Shown in pieces: positions 10,054-20,600 of a DNA stretch of 64,000 nt. The notes under the pieces were generated by a model, which had not been told where the DNA came from, made no database searches, and was given only the letters and a program-made list of their open reading frames with translations. Source of the DNA: Zelonia costaricensis (Eukaryota > Euglenozoa > Kinetoplastea > Trypanosomatida > Trypanosomatidae); contig JASAOO010003538.1 in NCBI GenBank assembly GCA_030849075.1, forward strand, positions 1 to 64,000, in the 5' to 3' direction. The translations under genes and the position numbers were made by a program. Each line of letters opens with the position of its first letter. Position 1 is the first letter of the stretch.

Positions 10054-10678
10054 GCCTCAGACTTCACGGGCTGCTCTGTGTGTGCGTCGATCGATGTGCG
10101 GGTCTCGAAGTACGTATCCGCGTTTCTGAGTCCATCTGCTTCTGCGTCGAGAGTGCCCACTGCATTCGACTGTGCCGAGAGCTTGACGCTTTAATGGAGG
10201 CGTGACGGGAACGGACCAGCGCTCGCAACGATCCTCTCCTCCTCCGCGCCGTGTTGCGCGACAGGGGTTCAGCGCACTCGACGGCTGGCGCCTCCCCCCC
10301 TCCCCTCTGCTCTACGCTCCACGTCCGCGCACCGCCCCTCCATGCAACGTCGTCTTGCACTCTGACTCTCTTCCACTGTCTCCCGTGGCGCCACACGGCA
10401 CCTGTTGTTCTCGTTCGCCACGATTTCCGCTTCGCCTCCTCTTGGCGGTCTTGTCGGTGTGCAGAGCCGCGCGTGCATCTGCGCTGATTCTTCTAGTCGC
10501 GGCGAGGAGGGCGTGAAGTGCCGCTTATCGTACTGCAGCGCTGCAGCCTCTTCCCCCCCCCCCCCCCGCGTTTCTCCATCATCAGGACACGCGCCTTCAC
10601 CCAAAGAGCCATACCCCCAACCACACGAATACACATCAACCCAACAACTCAACGCGCTGCGGGCCGACACAAGGGCAA
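10054..10678. other. Intergenic region mid-SUN / FKBP15-like
   Basis: No gene seen. It contains a 15-base C-run at 10553-10567 just upstream of a likely acceptor AG at 10584-10585, followed by an A/C-rich leader without an ATG. Confidence 0.7.
10547..10585 (+). promoter_or_regulatory. Candidate spliced-leader acceptor, FKBP15-like gene
   Basis: A C/T tract including a 15-base C-run ends in AG at 10584-10585. No ATG lies between it and the start codon at 10679, which implies a leader of about 93 bases. Confidence 0.55.
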
Positions 10679-13600
10679 ATGGCGATGCGGCAAGAGACGC
10701 TGTGTGCCTCACCCGTGGAGCTCTTCACGGTGAGCGACACTGGCGCCTCCGCGAGCAAGGGCCCGTGCGTGTGCGCCATCGTCGCACTGCCGTCGCGGCC
10801 ACCCAAGTACAGCCTCGTCTGCTACAGTGCCCAGCAGGTGACCTTCTGCGTGGCCCGCATGAGCTACGTGGACGGTCCCACCACGTCCCTGCGACTCATG
10901 GTGCACGCCACCTCGGGGCACATTTCCTTCAGCGACGACGGCGGGCAGCGCTGGAGTTTGTACTTTGCAGACGCGGCGCAGCAGCAGCGATTCCTCGCGT
11001 GTTGCGGGGTGGCCTTCTATGCGCTCTTCGGCGCCCCCGCCACGTCGGTGTTCAGCCACGACGTCAGCCTGCCCTCCTCCTCCATCCGGCTGGCAGAGGG
11101 TGACCGCGCCCACGTGTCCTTCAGCTCGTACACGGTGGCCGAGAGGGACGGGCTCTGCACGGTCGGCGCCTTCGTCGAGCAGCGCGGCGGCGGCGGTGGC
11201 GATGCGGCCCCCTCGACGGATGCGCTGCCGTACATCTTCGCGGTGCGTGGCAGCGCGGCGCAGCTGACGCAGGGCTCCTTCGGCTTCGAGGGCAGCGTGC
11301 TCGGCATGCGGGAGGAGGACGTACGCGTGCTGGTCGTGCCCGCCGGCTTCACGACAGCCGCGTCTGCCGCTGTGACACGCGTGTCTACCGAGGCGATGGT
11401 GTTCGTGACGCGCCTCGAGCGCGTCGAGCACGTGCGGGAGGAGCCGGCACCGTCTGCGGCGGCCGCACCACCGTCCGTGTACGCGGCCACCGCGGACGTC
11501 GAGGACGCCCGAACGAACGGGGCCGGCGCGCAAGGCCGTCCATCACAGCCTCAGGCGTCGCCGTTGGACCAGGCGCTGGTCGTGTTGCCCAGTACCGCGG
11601 CAGGGCCAGGCACCGTGGCGCTGAGCGGCCCCAGCAGCAGTGCCGGTGCTTCTGCGGTGCCGGCCTTCCTGAGTGTCGGTGGCGTCCCACCGGAACACAT
11701 GTCGGTGCTGCGCAAGGTGGAGCTCGGCGTGCATGCCGCGGTTTCCACGGCCCGCGACGTGCACGACGTCGTCGCGATCTTCGCACAGGACTGGCGGCGG
11801 CATGTGGAGCGACCCAAGCCGTCGCTGCTGAGCAATCGCGCGCTGCTGGAGCAGGTGCAGCGCGTGGTGGAAGAGGAAGAGGGCGCACAGGCGAGTCTGG
11901 ACGAGTGCGATGCCGCCCTGCAGTCCCTCGAGTCGCGTAACAAGGCACTCCAGCAACGCATTGACCGGGCCACAGTCGAGTCTCAGAAGCTGCTGGAGGA
12001 GAAGAACAACGCCGCGACACGGGCGATGGAGGCGCGGCTGGAGCGTGACCGGCACCTCGTCAAGCTCAAGGACACCCTGCTGGTGAAGCGACAGGAGCAG
12101 GAGGACCTGCAGCGCCACATTGCCGCCCTGCAGCGTACCGTGGACGCGACAAGCGAAGAGCTGCGGCAGGTGCAGGGGCGCTTCGACGTGCACCAGGTCG
12201 AGGCCGGCAGCATGGCCGAGCGACTCACCGCGATGCAGGCCACCCTCTCCGAGGAGCGCCAGCGCAACGCGTCGCTGGTCGCGAAGTCGGCCGCCACCGA
12301 GGAGGCGATCAAGAAGGCCCACACGCAGCACCGGCTGGCGGAGGGGCAGCTCACCGCCGCGCGCGGGCTGGCGGAGCGGGAGCGACTGCGCTACCTCCAG
12401 GTGATGGAGGAGGAGCGGAGCCACCGTGCGAAGGACGGCGATCTGCTGCGGCAGGACATCGTCCACGAGCTCGACGCGCGGGATCGGCAGTACCAGGTGG
12501 AGCGTCACCGACTCGCCGAGGAGGAGTTTATGCGCGGGCTGCGCGACGGGAAGATGGAGGGCCGCCACGCCGCGGAGACCGACCTGCTCGGCCACCAGGA
12601 CGAGCTGCGGCTGACGCTGCAGCGGGCCAAGACGGAGGTGGAGACGCACAAGGAGGAGGTGCGCCGCAGCATCGAGGCAGCCATGGCGCTGCGCCGCACG
12701 TTGGGCGGCAAGGCCGGCGACCTCGAGGCGCAGCTCGCCACCGCCACGCGGCGGCAGTCACAGCTGCAATTCCAGCTCGTGCAGTGGCAGACTCGGTGCC
12801 GCACCGCACGGGACACGGTCAGCCAGCACTGGCGCACCCTCCTGAGCCACGCCACCCACCCCTGCACGCGCGACGAGCTCATTGCGCTGATGGAGGCGGT
12901 GCGCGCCGCGGAGGCGGCCAGCGATGAGGCCGCTGGCGGTGATGGCGTTGACGAGACGGCCGGGGAGGGCAACGGCGGTGCGGTGCGGGTCGACCTGCAG
13001 TTTCAGCAGGAGCACTGGCGTCAGAGCCGCACCCGCGCCGTGGCGCAGCGGCAGCGCTGGCTGGCGGAGGACATGATGGAGCTGTATGTCAAGGGCGCTG
13101 ACTACCACTTTGCCCACGAGTGGCTGCAGCCGCTGTTGGCTGCACACGACGCGACGCTGGAGGCGGTGGCGCAGCTGTACGCGGCGCGACACGGCAGCCG
13201 CCGTCTCTTCGACTGCTGCACACACGAGGCGCAGGAACGGTGGGCCGTCACACAGGAGTGGTGGACTACCGTGCACGTGATTGAGTCGTGGCTGGCAGCG
13301 CAGCGCACGGCGCAGGAGTCGCTCAAGAGCGAGGAGAGCGTCGCTCGCCAGGCGCTGTGGAAGGCGTACGTGGACGGCGGCGATGCGGTGGTGCAGCTCT
13401 GCGCCGCGCAGCTGCACGCGCAGGTGCGGGTGCTGCAGGAGGAGATGCAGGCCCGCGACGAGCTCGCGGCAGAGGAGGCGACGCGGTGGGGCCTGCTGCC
13501 CAGCGTAGCACAGCAACAGTACGAGGCCGCGTGTGCGTCCCGCTGCCTCCTTCTGGCGGAGGAGGAGGAAGCCGCTCGCGCCGGGCTCGAGGCGGAGGTG

Positions 13601-14848
13601 TATACCGCCTTCAGCGGCCTTCAGTTCCAGGCTGCGTACGCCCTACGCACGGCGCAGCAGCTCAGCGTGCAGAACGCCGCCCAGCAGTCCCTCATGGCGG
13701 AGGAGACCGCGGTGCGGCAGACCCTGCGGTGGGACGCCACCGATGGGCTCAAGCAGCTGCACGCTGCAGCCATGGCTGCCGCTGCTGCTGCTGCCGCTGC
13801 GGCTGAGGCTGAGTCTGTGGCTCCGTCTTCGCTGCACGAAGGGCCACCCGAACATCCAGAGGCGGACGCCGCCGCTCCGCCCCTCACGGTGGACACCGAC
13901 ACCTGCGCGAAGGACAGGACGCTCGGTGTCGAGCCGCCGCCGCCGCCATCACCGTCGCCGCCCCCAGTCGAGGAGAGCGAGGCACCGCCGGCGCAAGCGG
14001 AGGCTGCCGCGCCGCTGCACTCACCCAACGCCTCGACGCCACCACCACTGCCGCCCCCAGCGGCACCAGCCGCACAGCCTCAGTACGCCTTTGCGGACCC
14101 GCCGCGTGCCGTGCACGGCAACGACGTGCTGAGCCGCGCCGCGCAGCCGCCGGGTGAGGCTGCCGACCTCTTCTCATTCCCCGCCGAGCCTCCCCCGCTG
14201 CCCCCCTCGGACGACGACGGCGAGGACGGCGAGGCCGGTGCGGCGGCGTTGGCATATACCGGCGATGGACGCGGTCAGCCAGCACCTGCACCCTCCTTCC
14301 ACTCACCACCGCCGCCGCCACGACACCACGCAGCCGTGCGCACGGAGAAGGTTGTGTCGTCGCCGTTGAGCTTCCCTCCCCCACGAGACGGGCCACCGCC
14401 GCTGCCGCCGGACAGCGCCAGCCGGGCGACTGTGCACCCCTCGCGTGATGGCAGCGCCTCGTCGTCGATGTCGTCCTCTTCATCATCCTCCTTCAGCGCA
14501 CCAACAGCAGAGGAGGGCGCGGCTGCCAACCCCCACGCGCCTCCTCCGCGGCGTGGTGGGGAGGCGGCAGACCCGCTCAGGGCCGCCGCCGCTGTCGCTG
14601 CCGCTGCCGCTGCTGTGCCGCCGAGCGACCATATCGGGGGCTCACCCCTGACCAGTCCGCCCAAGGCCTCCCACGCCTTCGGTGGCAGCTCCAGTGACAG
14701 CGACGGCGAGGGCGGTGGCGCGAGGTCCGCCGGCCCCGCCGCCCGGTCCTCCCCGATGAGTGCCGTGCGACGCGGCGTGCCCGCTGCCGCAGCAAGCGTC
14801 GTGAGGAAACCAAAGCTGTTCAACAGCAGCGACGAGGACGACGCGTGA
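10679..14848 (+). CDS. FKBP15-like protein (WH1-like + FKBP-like + coiled coil)
   Basis: A 1,389-residue protein. Residues about 5-115 look like a WH1/EVH1-type beta fold (YSLVCYSAQQVTFCVARM, YFADAAQQQRFLACCGVAF). Residues about 130-250 are an FKBP-like domain: EGDRAHVSFSSYTV, then GSFGFEGSVLGMREEDVRVLVVPAGF, then AMVFVTRLERVEHV. This order is that of FKBP15 (WAFL), an endosome/actin-linked protein. Several peptidyl-prolyl isomerase pocket positions appear changed (Phe for the floor Trp, no Ala-Tyr-Gly loop), so the domain is probably inactive. Long coiled coils run from about 390 to 1050. A Pro/Ser/acidic tail follows, ending in a Ser-Asp-Glu cluster. A second in-frame ATG two codons downstream makes the start uncertain by two residues. 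Confidence 0.68.
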   Translation: MAMRQETLCASPVELFTVSDTGASASKGPCVCAIVALPSRPPKYSLVCYSAQQVTFCVARMSYVDGPTTSLRLMVHATSGHISFSDDGGQRWSLYFADAAQQQRFLACCGVAFYALFGAPATSVFSHDVSLPSSSIRLAEGDRAHVSFSSYTVAERDGLCTVGAFVEQRGGGGGDAAPSTDALPYIFAVRGSAAQLTQGSFGFEGSVLGMREEDVRVLVVPAGFTTAASAAVTRVSTEAMVFVTRLERVEHVREEPAPSAAAAPPSVYAATADVEDARTNGAGAQGRPSQPQASPLDQALVVLPSTAAGPGTVALSGPSSSAGASAVPAFLSVGGVPPEHMSVLRKVELGVHAAVSTARDVHDVVAIFAQDWRRHVERPKPSLLSNRALLEQVQRVVEEEEGAQASLDECDAALQSLESRNKALQQRIDRATVESQKLLEEKNNAATRAMEARLERDRHLVKLKDTLLVKRQEQEDLQRHIAALQRTVDATSEELRQVQGRFDVHQVEAGSMAERLTAMQATLSEERQRNASLVAKSAATEEAIKKAHTQHRLAEGQLTAARGLAERERLRYLQVMEEERSHRAKDGDLLRQDIVHELDARDRQYQVERHRLAEEEFMRGLRDGKMEGRHAAETDLLGHQDELRLTLQRAKTEVETHKEEVRRSIEAAMALRRTLGGKAGDLEAQLATATRRQSQLQFQLVQWQTRCRTARDTVSQHWRTLLSHATHPCTRDELIALMEAVRAAEAASDEAAGGDGVDETAGEGNGGAVRVDLQFQQEHWRQSRTRAVAQRQRWLAEDMMELYVKGADYHFAHEWLQPLLAAHDATLEAVAQLYAARHGSRRLFDCCTHEAQERWAVTQEWWTTVHVIESWLAAQRTAQESLKSEESVARQALWKAYVDGGDAVVQLCAAQLHAQVRVLQEEMQARDELAAEEATRWGLLPSVAQQQYEAACASRCLLLAEEEEAARAGLEAEVYTAFSGLQFQAAYALRTAQQLSVQNAAQQSLMAEETAVRQTLRWDATDGLKQLHAAAMAAAAAAAAAAEAESVAPSSLHEGPPEHPEADAAAPPLTVDTDTCAKDRTLGVEPPPPPSPSPPPVEESEAPPAQAEAAAPLHSPNASTPPPLPPPAAPAAQPQYAFADPPRAVHGNDVLSRAAQPPGEAADLFSFPAEPPPLPPSDDDGEDGEAGAAALAYTGDGRGQPAPAPSFHSPPPPPRHHAAVRTEKVVSSPLSFPPPRDGPPPLPPDSASRATVHPSRDGSASSSMSSSSSSSFSAPTAEEGAAANPHAPPPRRGGEAADPLRAAAAVAAAAAAVPPSDHIGGSPLTSPPKASHAFGGSSSDSDGEGGGARSAGPAARSSPMSAVRRGVPAAAASVVRKPKLFNSSDEDDA

Positions 14849-15849
14849 GACGCGGCGCGCCTTCCATGGCCACATCAGCCACCTCGAGCTGGGAACTCCA
14901 AACCACGGCGCCCTGCACGTCGGATGCGGACGAGGACCGCCAGTAGTTCCATCAGCGTCGTCACGCGGTGCGGCAGTCCTCCCCCTTCTCACCATCTCGT
15001 CGTTGCTCTGCCCGACCTTGCGGTGCACGTGTGTGCCTCCTGCACTGAAGGAGCGGCCGAGGTCCGTTGCCGCCTCGGCGACTGTCCTGTTGCCCCTTCT
15101 CGTATCCTTCCATGTCACAGCCCCTTCCCCCGCAAAGCAAACTGGTCCGACGGGAGCACACGCACACGCACGGAGCGGCTGAAGCCCCGCTGCTCGACAA
15201 GTGTGCGGGCGTCTCTCTGGCATTTGCAGAGGACAAGTGGAAGAAGGCGCGTGTACGGCCTGGCTGCGGAGGTGTGCTGCGTGTGCAAGACTTCAATGGT
15301 GTGTCAGCGACATCGTCGGCACACGGAGCTGCTTGCTGTCTCGAGCTCTGCAACACACTCCCACACACTCAGCTGCAGACACACACACACACACACACAC
15401 ACACCAGCACGCATGCGCGCGAGCTGTGGCGACCACTCTCCCTCCGCGTTTCACGCCTCCCTGATTTCGCCTCCTCTCTCTGTGGCTGTCACCTGACCAT
15501 CAGGAGCCTGCTCCTCTGCCAACCGCGCGACGCCCCCTCCCCCCGTTCACGTCACCTGCACAGCCAACCACGTACCTACACTCGCGTCGCTTGCGTGACA
15601 GCTCACTACTCGGTTTCTACGCTGTTGTCTGAGCGCGGCTGCACACGCGCACACACACACACACATACACATACACAAGCACCAGCGTGAGAGCGGAAGA
15701 ACGGGGTAGGAGCTTCACTCCATCCTGCGCTGCCCTTCTCCAACGCACACCACAAGACGTATTCCCATATACGCAACCACCATACACACACACATACACA
15801 CACACATACACACACACATACACTCACAGAGGAACACGAAAGCGCCACA
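14849..15849. other. Intergenic region FKBP15-like / small mitochondrial-type protein
   Basis: No gene seen. AC repeats occur near 15379-15405 and 15650-15677. A 12-base tandem array lies at 15782-15823, immediately before the next gene. Acceptor candidates are AG at 15755-15756, after a pyrimidine-rich stretch, and one AG just after the tandem array. Confidence 0.7.
15782..15823 (+). repeat. 12-bp tandem repeat in the leader of the next gene
   Basis: Three perfect copies of a 12-base unit (ATACACACACAC) plus a half copy sit 27 bases before the ATG at 15850. The unit is a higher-order variant of the common AC microsatellite. Confidence 0.9.
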
Positions 15850-16272
15850 ATGCTGCGGACAACTGCACGAGCGATGACGGCGGCTGCGTCGCTGCTGTCG
15901 TGCCGCGCACACTTCTACGCCGCGCCACGCATCCGCGCGTCCCCGGCCGGCCTCAGCGCGCCGGCCTGCGCGCCGCTGACGTGCTCAACCTCCACCGCGG
16001 CCCTGCACGTCGCCAAGCGCGGCTACGCCCGCAAGCGGGACCACCACGACAGCAACGCCGAGGACCTCTCCAACACCTTTTTTGATGTGCAAGACGTGAA
16101 CGCGGACCGCCTCACGCACTTTTATTGGGACTCCAACGATGAAGCCGACTCGCCGTTCAACGTGATCGCGATGTTCGGGGGTGAGGGGGAGGCGGACGAG
16201 TGGTCCGGCGAGACCCTGGCCTTCGTGGACGCGCGCGACCAAGCCCTCCTCGAGGAGGAGTACCTGAAGTAG
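15850..16272 (+). CDS. Small protein with mitochondrial-type presequence, function unknown
   Basis: A 140-residue protein not recognised by family. The first 45-55 residues are rich in Arg, Ala and Ser with no acidic residues (MLRTTARAMTAAAS...), ending near KRGYARKRDHH. This is typical of a kinetoplastid mitochondrial targeting sequence with processing nearby. The mature part is acidic (for example SNDEADSP, GGEGEADEW, LLEEEYLK) and contains a conserved-looking stretch FFDVQDVNADRLTHFYWD. No membrane span or metal motif is seen. Such short acidic mitochondrial proteins in these parasites are often lineage-specific subunits of respiratory complexes or mitoribosomes, but nothing here decides between these. 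Confidence 0.75.
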   Translation: MLRTTARAMTAAASLLSCRAHFYAAPRIRASPAGLSAPACAPLTCSTSTAALHVAKRGYARKRDHHDSNAEDLSNTFFDVQDVNADRLTHFYWDSNDEADSPFNVIAMFGGEGEADEWSGETLAFVDARDQALLEEEYLK

Positions 16273-17637
16273 TGGCGGGCAGTTGGCGCCCACGCGAGCG
16301 GGAGGGGGGGGGGCCTCTCCGCGTGGCAGGGACACGGCGTCTCTGCAGCGAGCTTGTCGGTGCCGGCTCCCCAAGCCCTTCCCCTCCTCGTGCTTTCCAC
16401 GCCGCCTCCCTGCCCTCGGCGACCTCCTGTGAGCGCGTCGGAGAGTGGCGGGCGCCCCTCCGTCACGCGTGCTGTTGGGTGCGCCTGCCGCGTCCCTTTC
16501 CTGTTTTCTTCGTCATCTCGTCGTTAGAAGCTTTGTTTCTGTGTGTGTGTGCGAGCGTGTGTTGATGTTGGCGTGGTGAACGGTTCGGCTGTGTGATGGT
16601 GATCGGTGATTTGGTGTTTGCTCTATGTGCACCTGGAGGTCGAGGGGTTGGGGGAGCAGGGAGACGGCGCGCGTGCTTGTGTGCTGCTCTGCTTCCCTCT
16701 CGACTTCCCCAACCCGTGCACGTGCACACATATGGAGTCCACAGAAGCTGTCTCGGCACGGAGTGAGACGTCGCGCAGTGCTGCCCCCCTCCCCCTCCTC
16801 TATTCGTGTTGATGTGGTGTTGTGTGGACACCGAAGAGGCCGGGCAGGGCTGCGCGGTCATGGTACTGTGGGGGGGGGGACACCATAATGCGCACACAAG
16901 ACGGCGATCGTGTTCCTTCAGCGACCTGAACTTCTACCTAAACCAATCCGGCGCGACACTGCTCCTCGCGTGCATATCACGGCCGTTGATCTTCTCAGCC
17001 GTAGCCGTTGAACCATATTGCGCTGGTATTGGTGGCGTGCGTCGCTCGTGGCGTCTCGCGGCACGCACCCGCACCAGCCCTGCCGCTCCTTCCTTCTCAC
17101 CTGAGGCACCGAGGCGAAAAGGGAGGGGGGGGGGCGGCGCAGAAGGGAAGAGTGCCCAGTGCAGGTGCTTTGCGGAAGTGCCGCTGTGAACGCCTATCTC
17201 TCTCTCTCCATGTTGGTTCCACCTCGCTCCGTCTTCATTCTCCCCGTGATGGGCGCTTGTGCGCTCCCCAACGCGGCACGTCTCCTTCACAGACTTTAAG
17301 TGACGCAGTGCCCGCACTTCCACTACCCCCACATTCTCTCGCTTGCTGCTCCTCCAGCTTGGAAACTCCCTTTAAGCCGCACGTGCAGGTCTGAGCGAGT
17401 GAGTAAGTGTGTGTGTGTGTGTACTGCTGTGCGTTTGTGAGCACGTGAGTCTGTGCTGCATCGTGGACCACTTCGCCCCCCTTCCACCTTCCCTCCGTCC
17501 CTTGCACCGACACAGCCACGTGACGCACTTCTTCCTCCACTTTGTGCGCGCTTCTCAGCGTCTTCCATTCTTTCTACTTCAGAATCACAGAGAGAACAGA
17601 GACTCCGCCATACACCGGCAGCCGCCGCGGCTGGCAA
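16273..17637. other. Intergenic region before the large glycoprotein
   Basis: No gene seen in 1.36 kb. A less GC-rich patch lies around 16915-17035 in the probable 3' UTR. GT-rich runs occur near 16540-16560 and 17406-17420. The right end is a pyrimidine-rich acceptor region. Confidence 0.7.
17561..17582 (+). promoter_or_regulatory. Spliced-leader acceptor, large glycoprotein gene
   Basis: A T/C-rich tract ends in AG at 17581-17582. The first ATG after it is 17638, in frame, giving a 55-base leader. This settles the start choice, because frame positions upstream of 17638 have no ATG. Confidence 0.65.
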
Positions 17638-20600
17638 ATGCGAAGGCAGCGCGACCTCGCGGCGCACGCGGGGCCACCGGTCGTGGCCGCGGCGCACACC
17701 GCCTGCCGGCTGCCTCGAAGGCTGCTGCTTCTGCTGCTTCTGCTGCTGCCTTGCTTCCTTTCACTGACGACGCCGGAGGCGCGCGCCGCAGCCGCCGCCC
17801 ACACAAGCGTCGTTGCCCGGCAGACCCCGGCCACCGCCGCGGTCTCGCTCACGAGTGGCGACGCCGCCGAAGTGGCGTCCGTCACGAACATTGTTCAGCT
17901 CTCTGAGGCGGTGCTCGCGCCGGCGTGGGGCCCCGGCGGGTTTGCGTATGTCGTGACGGGGAGTGGCAGCTCCACGCCCCAAGCGGTGTGTGCACACACA
18001 CGCACCTCCGCCGCTTCCGGTGCGGCGATCCTCACGGCGCCATTCACTTTCTCCATGTTCGATGCGCAGTTCAGTGCCCTGTACTCGGTCGCCCACGGCG
18101 GCACCACCATAGGGCCCAGCCAGGACACATCACCGCTCACCGCAAGCGTCGTGGGACTCCTGGACCTCGGGCTGGGGTGCTACACGTCGACCACGGGGTC
18201 AGCAGGCCAGTGCGCCGCCACGCTGCAGTCCGCCGCGGTGCAGTGCGCACTGGGCGAGCAGGACGCGCTTGCCTACAACTGGACAGCCGACGCGCTTGCC
18301 AGTGCCGTCACCAGCGCCACCGCGTCTGCGCACCCTGCCCTCGCCCATGCCTCCGGTGTCGGCAGCCTCGGCGCGGTGGAGCTGCTGGCGGCTTTCCTCA
18401 GCGACTACCTGCCACAGCGCGCGTGGCTGCGCACGGCCGTGCCGCGCTCGCTGGACGCGCTCCTGCACGCGGAGCAGGCCGCAGCCGTGTACGGCGCCGC
18501 TGCCACAAACGCTGACGGCGATGCGGCTGAGGCGGCGGACGCGCAGCGCGCCATTGCGGCGCAGTGGGGTGCGTACCTGTGGACCACGTACGTGCCCGAG
18601 CTGCAGCGCAAGTGGGCGTTGTGGTACGGCTACGCCGTGGCCACGCTGAGCCCCGCCGCGCTGGCGCCGTCGTCGAATGTTGCAGCTGAGGTCTCGATCA
18701 CCGGCGCCCCACCGAGCAGCACCGCGGCGGTGGCAGCCTGCCCGCTGGTCGAGGACTGGCCGCGCCTGCGCTACACGATGGGCCAGCGCCGCCGCGCGGA
18801 TGCCGACCCCAACGCGACGTCGCTTGTGTCCGAGCTCGCCGTCTACGTCGGGGGCGCCCTCGACGCGCTGGCCGTGGAGCTCACCCGCAGTGCAGCCGGG
18901 AATGTTGATGCCGGGTCGCTGCTGCAGCGCGCCTTCTGCGCCGCGGTCACGCACCTGTTCGCCACGGCCGCCGTCCTCGACGCGCCCTTCCTCGTGGCGG
19001 CCAACTCCGTGTGGGTGCAGACCGCCACGGCGGCGGACGCATGGGCCGTGCAGACGATGCGCACGGCAAGCGTGAAGGGCGCCCTCGGCAGTGTCAGTGT
19101 GCTTCAGGACGCCGTGTGGGCGGGCCTCGCGCGGCTGAAGGCGTCGCTGACGGCCACCGCCGCCGAGCAGGCCTTTGTGGTGTGCCTCGAGCCGTTCCTG
19201 AACGCTGCCCATGCGCTGACGTCTCTCAACGCCACGTCGCCATCTGAGTGCGTGCAGGCCCTCGTGCAGGTGCACTCCGCCGCCTCCGTCCCGGGCGACA
19301 CGGCAGGCGGCGTCCATGTGCTGTGGGACGTGGATCAGGTGGTAGCCGCCTCGCCGGACGCTGCTGCAGCTGCCGGCATGCCCGGCGTTGCGCGCTACGA
19401 GTCGAGCATGACGTTCCCGTCCACGGCGAGCCCCGCGAGCGGCGAGGACGTGCGCTGGACGCTCTTCCAGGCTGGCGCCGTCCCAGTGACGGGTCAGTCG
19501 TCCGTGTACACGCCGCACACCAGCGCCACCGTGCCAGACGGCATCTGCCCTGCGCCAAGCCGCGACACTGCGGGTAGCGCCGGGCGGACTGCTGCCGCTG
19601 CTGCCGTGGCTGCTGCTCCTGCGAGTGCCGTGATGTGTGCGGCTGGCACCTACGCCCAGCCAGAGGCGTCGAGCTGCGCGGTGTGCCCCGGGGCGTGCGC
19701 CGTGGCTGGCGCGCAGACGTCTGTGCACCCGCCGGTGTACTGCCCTGGCGACGGCCTCATGCACGGCTGCCCAGCCCTGCCCGACGGCTCCGTCCTCGCC
19801 GGCAGCCCGAACGCGGGGCTGCGGCTTTTCAAGGAGGCGTGCCGGTACGCGTGCGTCGATGTCTACCAAGCCCCGCTGCGGAACGGGTGCGTGTCGGAGC
19901 CGGGGTTCTTCTACAACACGACGGCCTTCATCAGCGACGCACGCAACGGTGGGTGGTACGAGGCGTGCACCAGCCCCGCTGTCCTGCTCCCCGCCCCTGA
20001 TTTCCCATCCCCGGCGCACGGTGGTCGCGTGTTTGCGTTCGTGGGCAGCGGCACCGTGAACGATCCGGCGTCGTGCCGCTTCACGCTGATGCACCGCGTC
20101 GTGTCGTCGAGCGTCTCAAGTCCGGCGGTGCTGTCGGCGGGCCTCCAGCCCCCCCCGGCCCAGCTTGCAGCGGGCAGCAGCGGCGGTGTGACGTGGGCGG
20201 CTGCCGTGCGGCTGAACGCGACGCTGCTGTGGCAGATGCACGTCTCGCTCCGCCAGCAGCAGCAGCAGCAGCAGCAGCATCAGGGCGCTGCGGCGAGCGC
20301 GGTCACTGCGGTGGGCCATGCGCTGGTGGCGCTCTACGAAACAAGCGAGTCGGCCGCGGCCCAGATGCGCTGGTCGTGGTACCTCGTCTCCGCCTACGAG
20401 CACCCTGAGGCAGACGCAGCCACCACGCCACCGGCCTCGGCGAACTTCACGCTCCGCCTGTTGCTGAACGTCACGCGGAACTCGGGCAGCAGCGCCACCG
20501 CGGCTACCCCCGCCCCATCATGCGTCGTCGCCCTCAGCGCGCCGTGGTCGTGGTCGGTCGCGGGCCTCTCTGCAGACGTCCTCAAGACCGCCACGTACCG

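Noticed and set aside
18199..20094. A 631-codon minus-strand frame opposite the large glycoprotein
   Set aside because: Shadow frame, low-complexity Arg/Gly/His composition; the + strand has a signal sequence, sequons and a membrane span.
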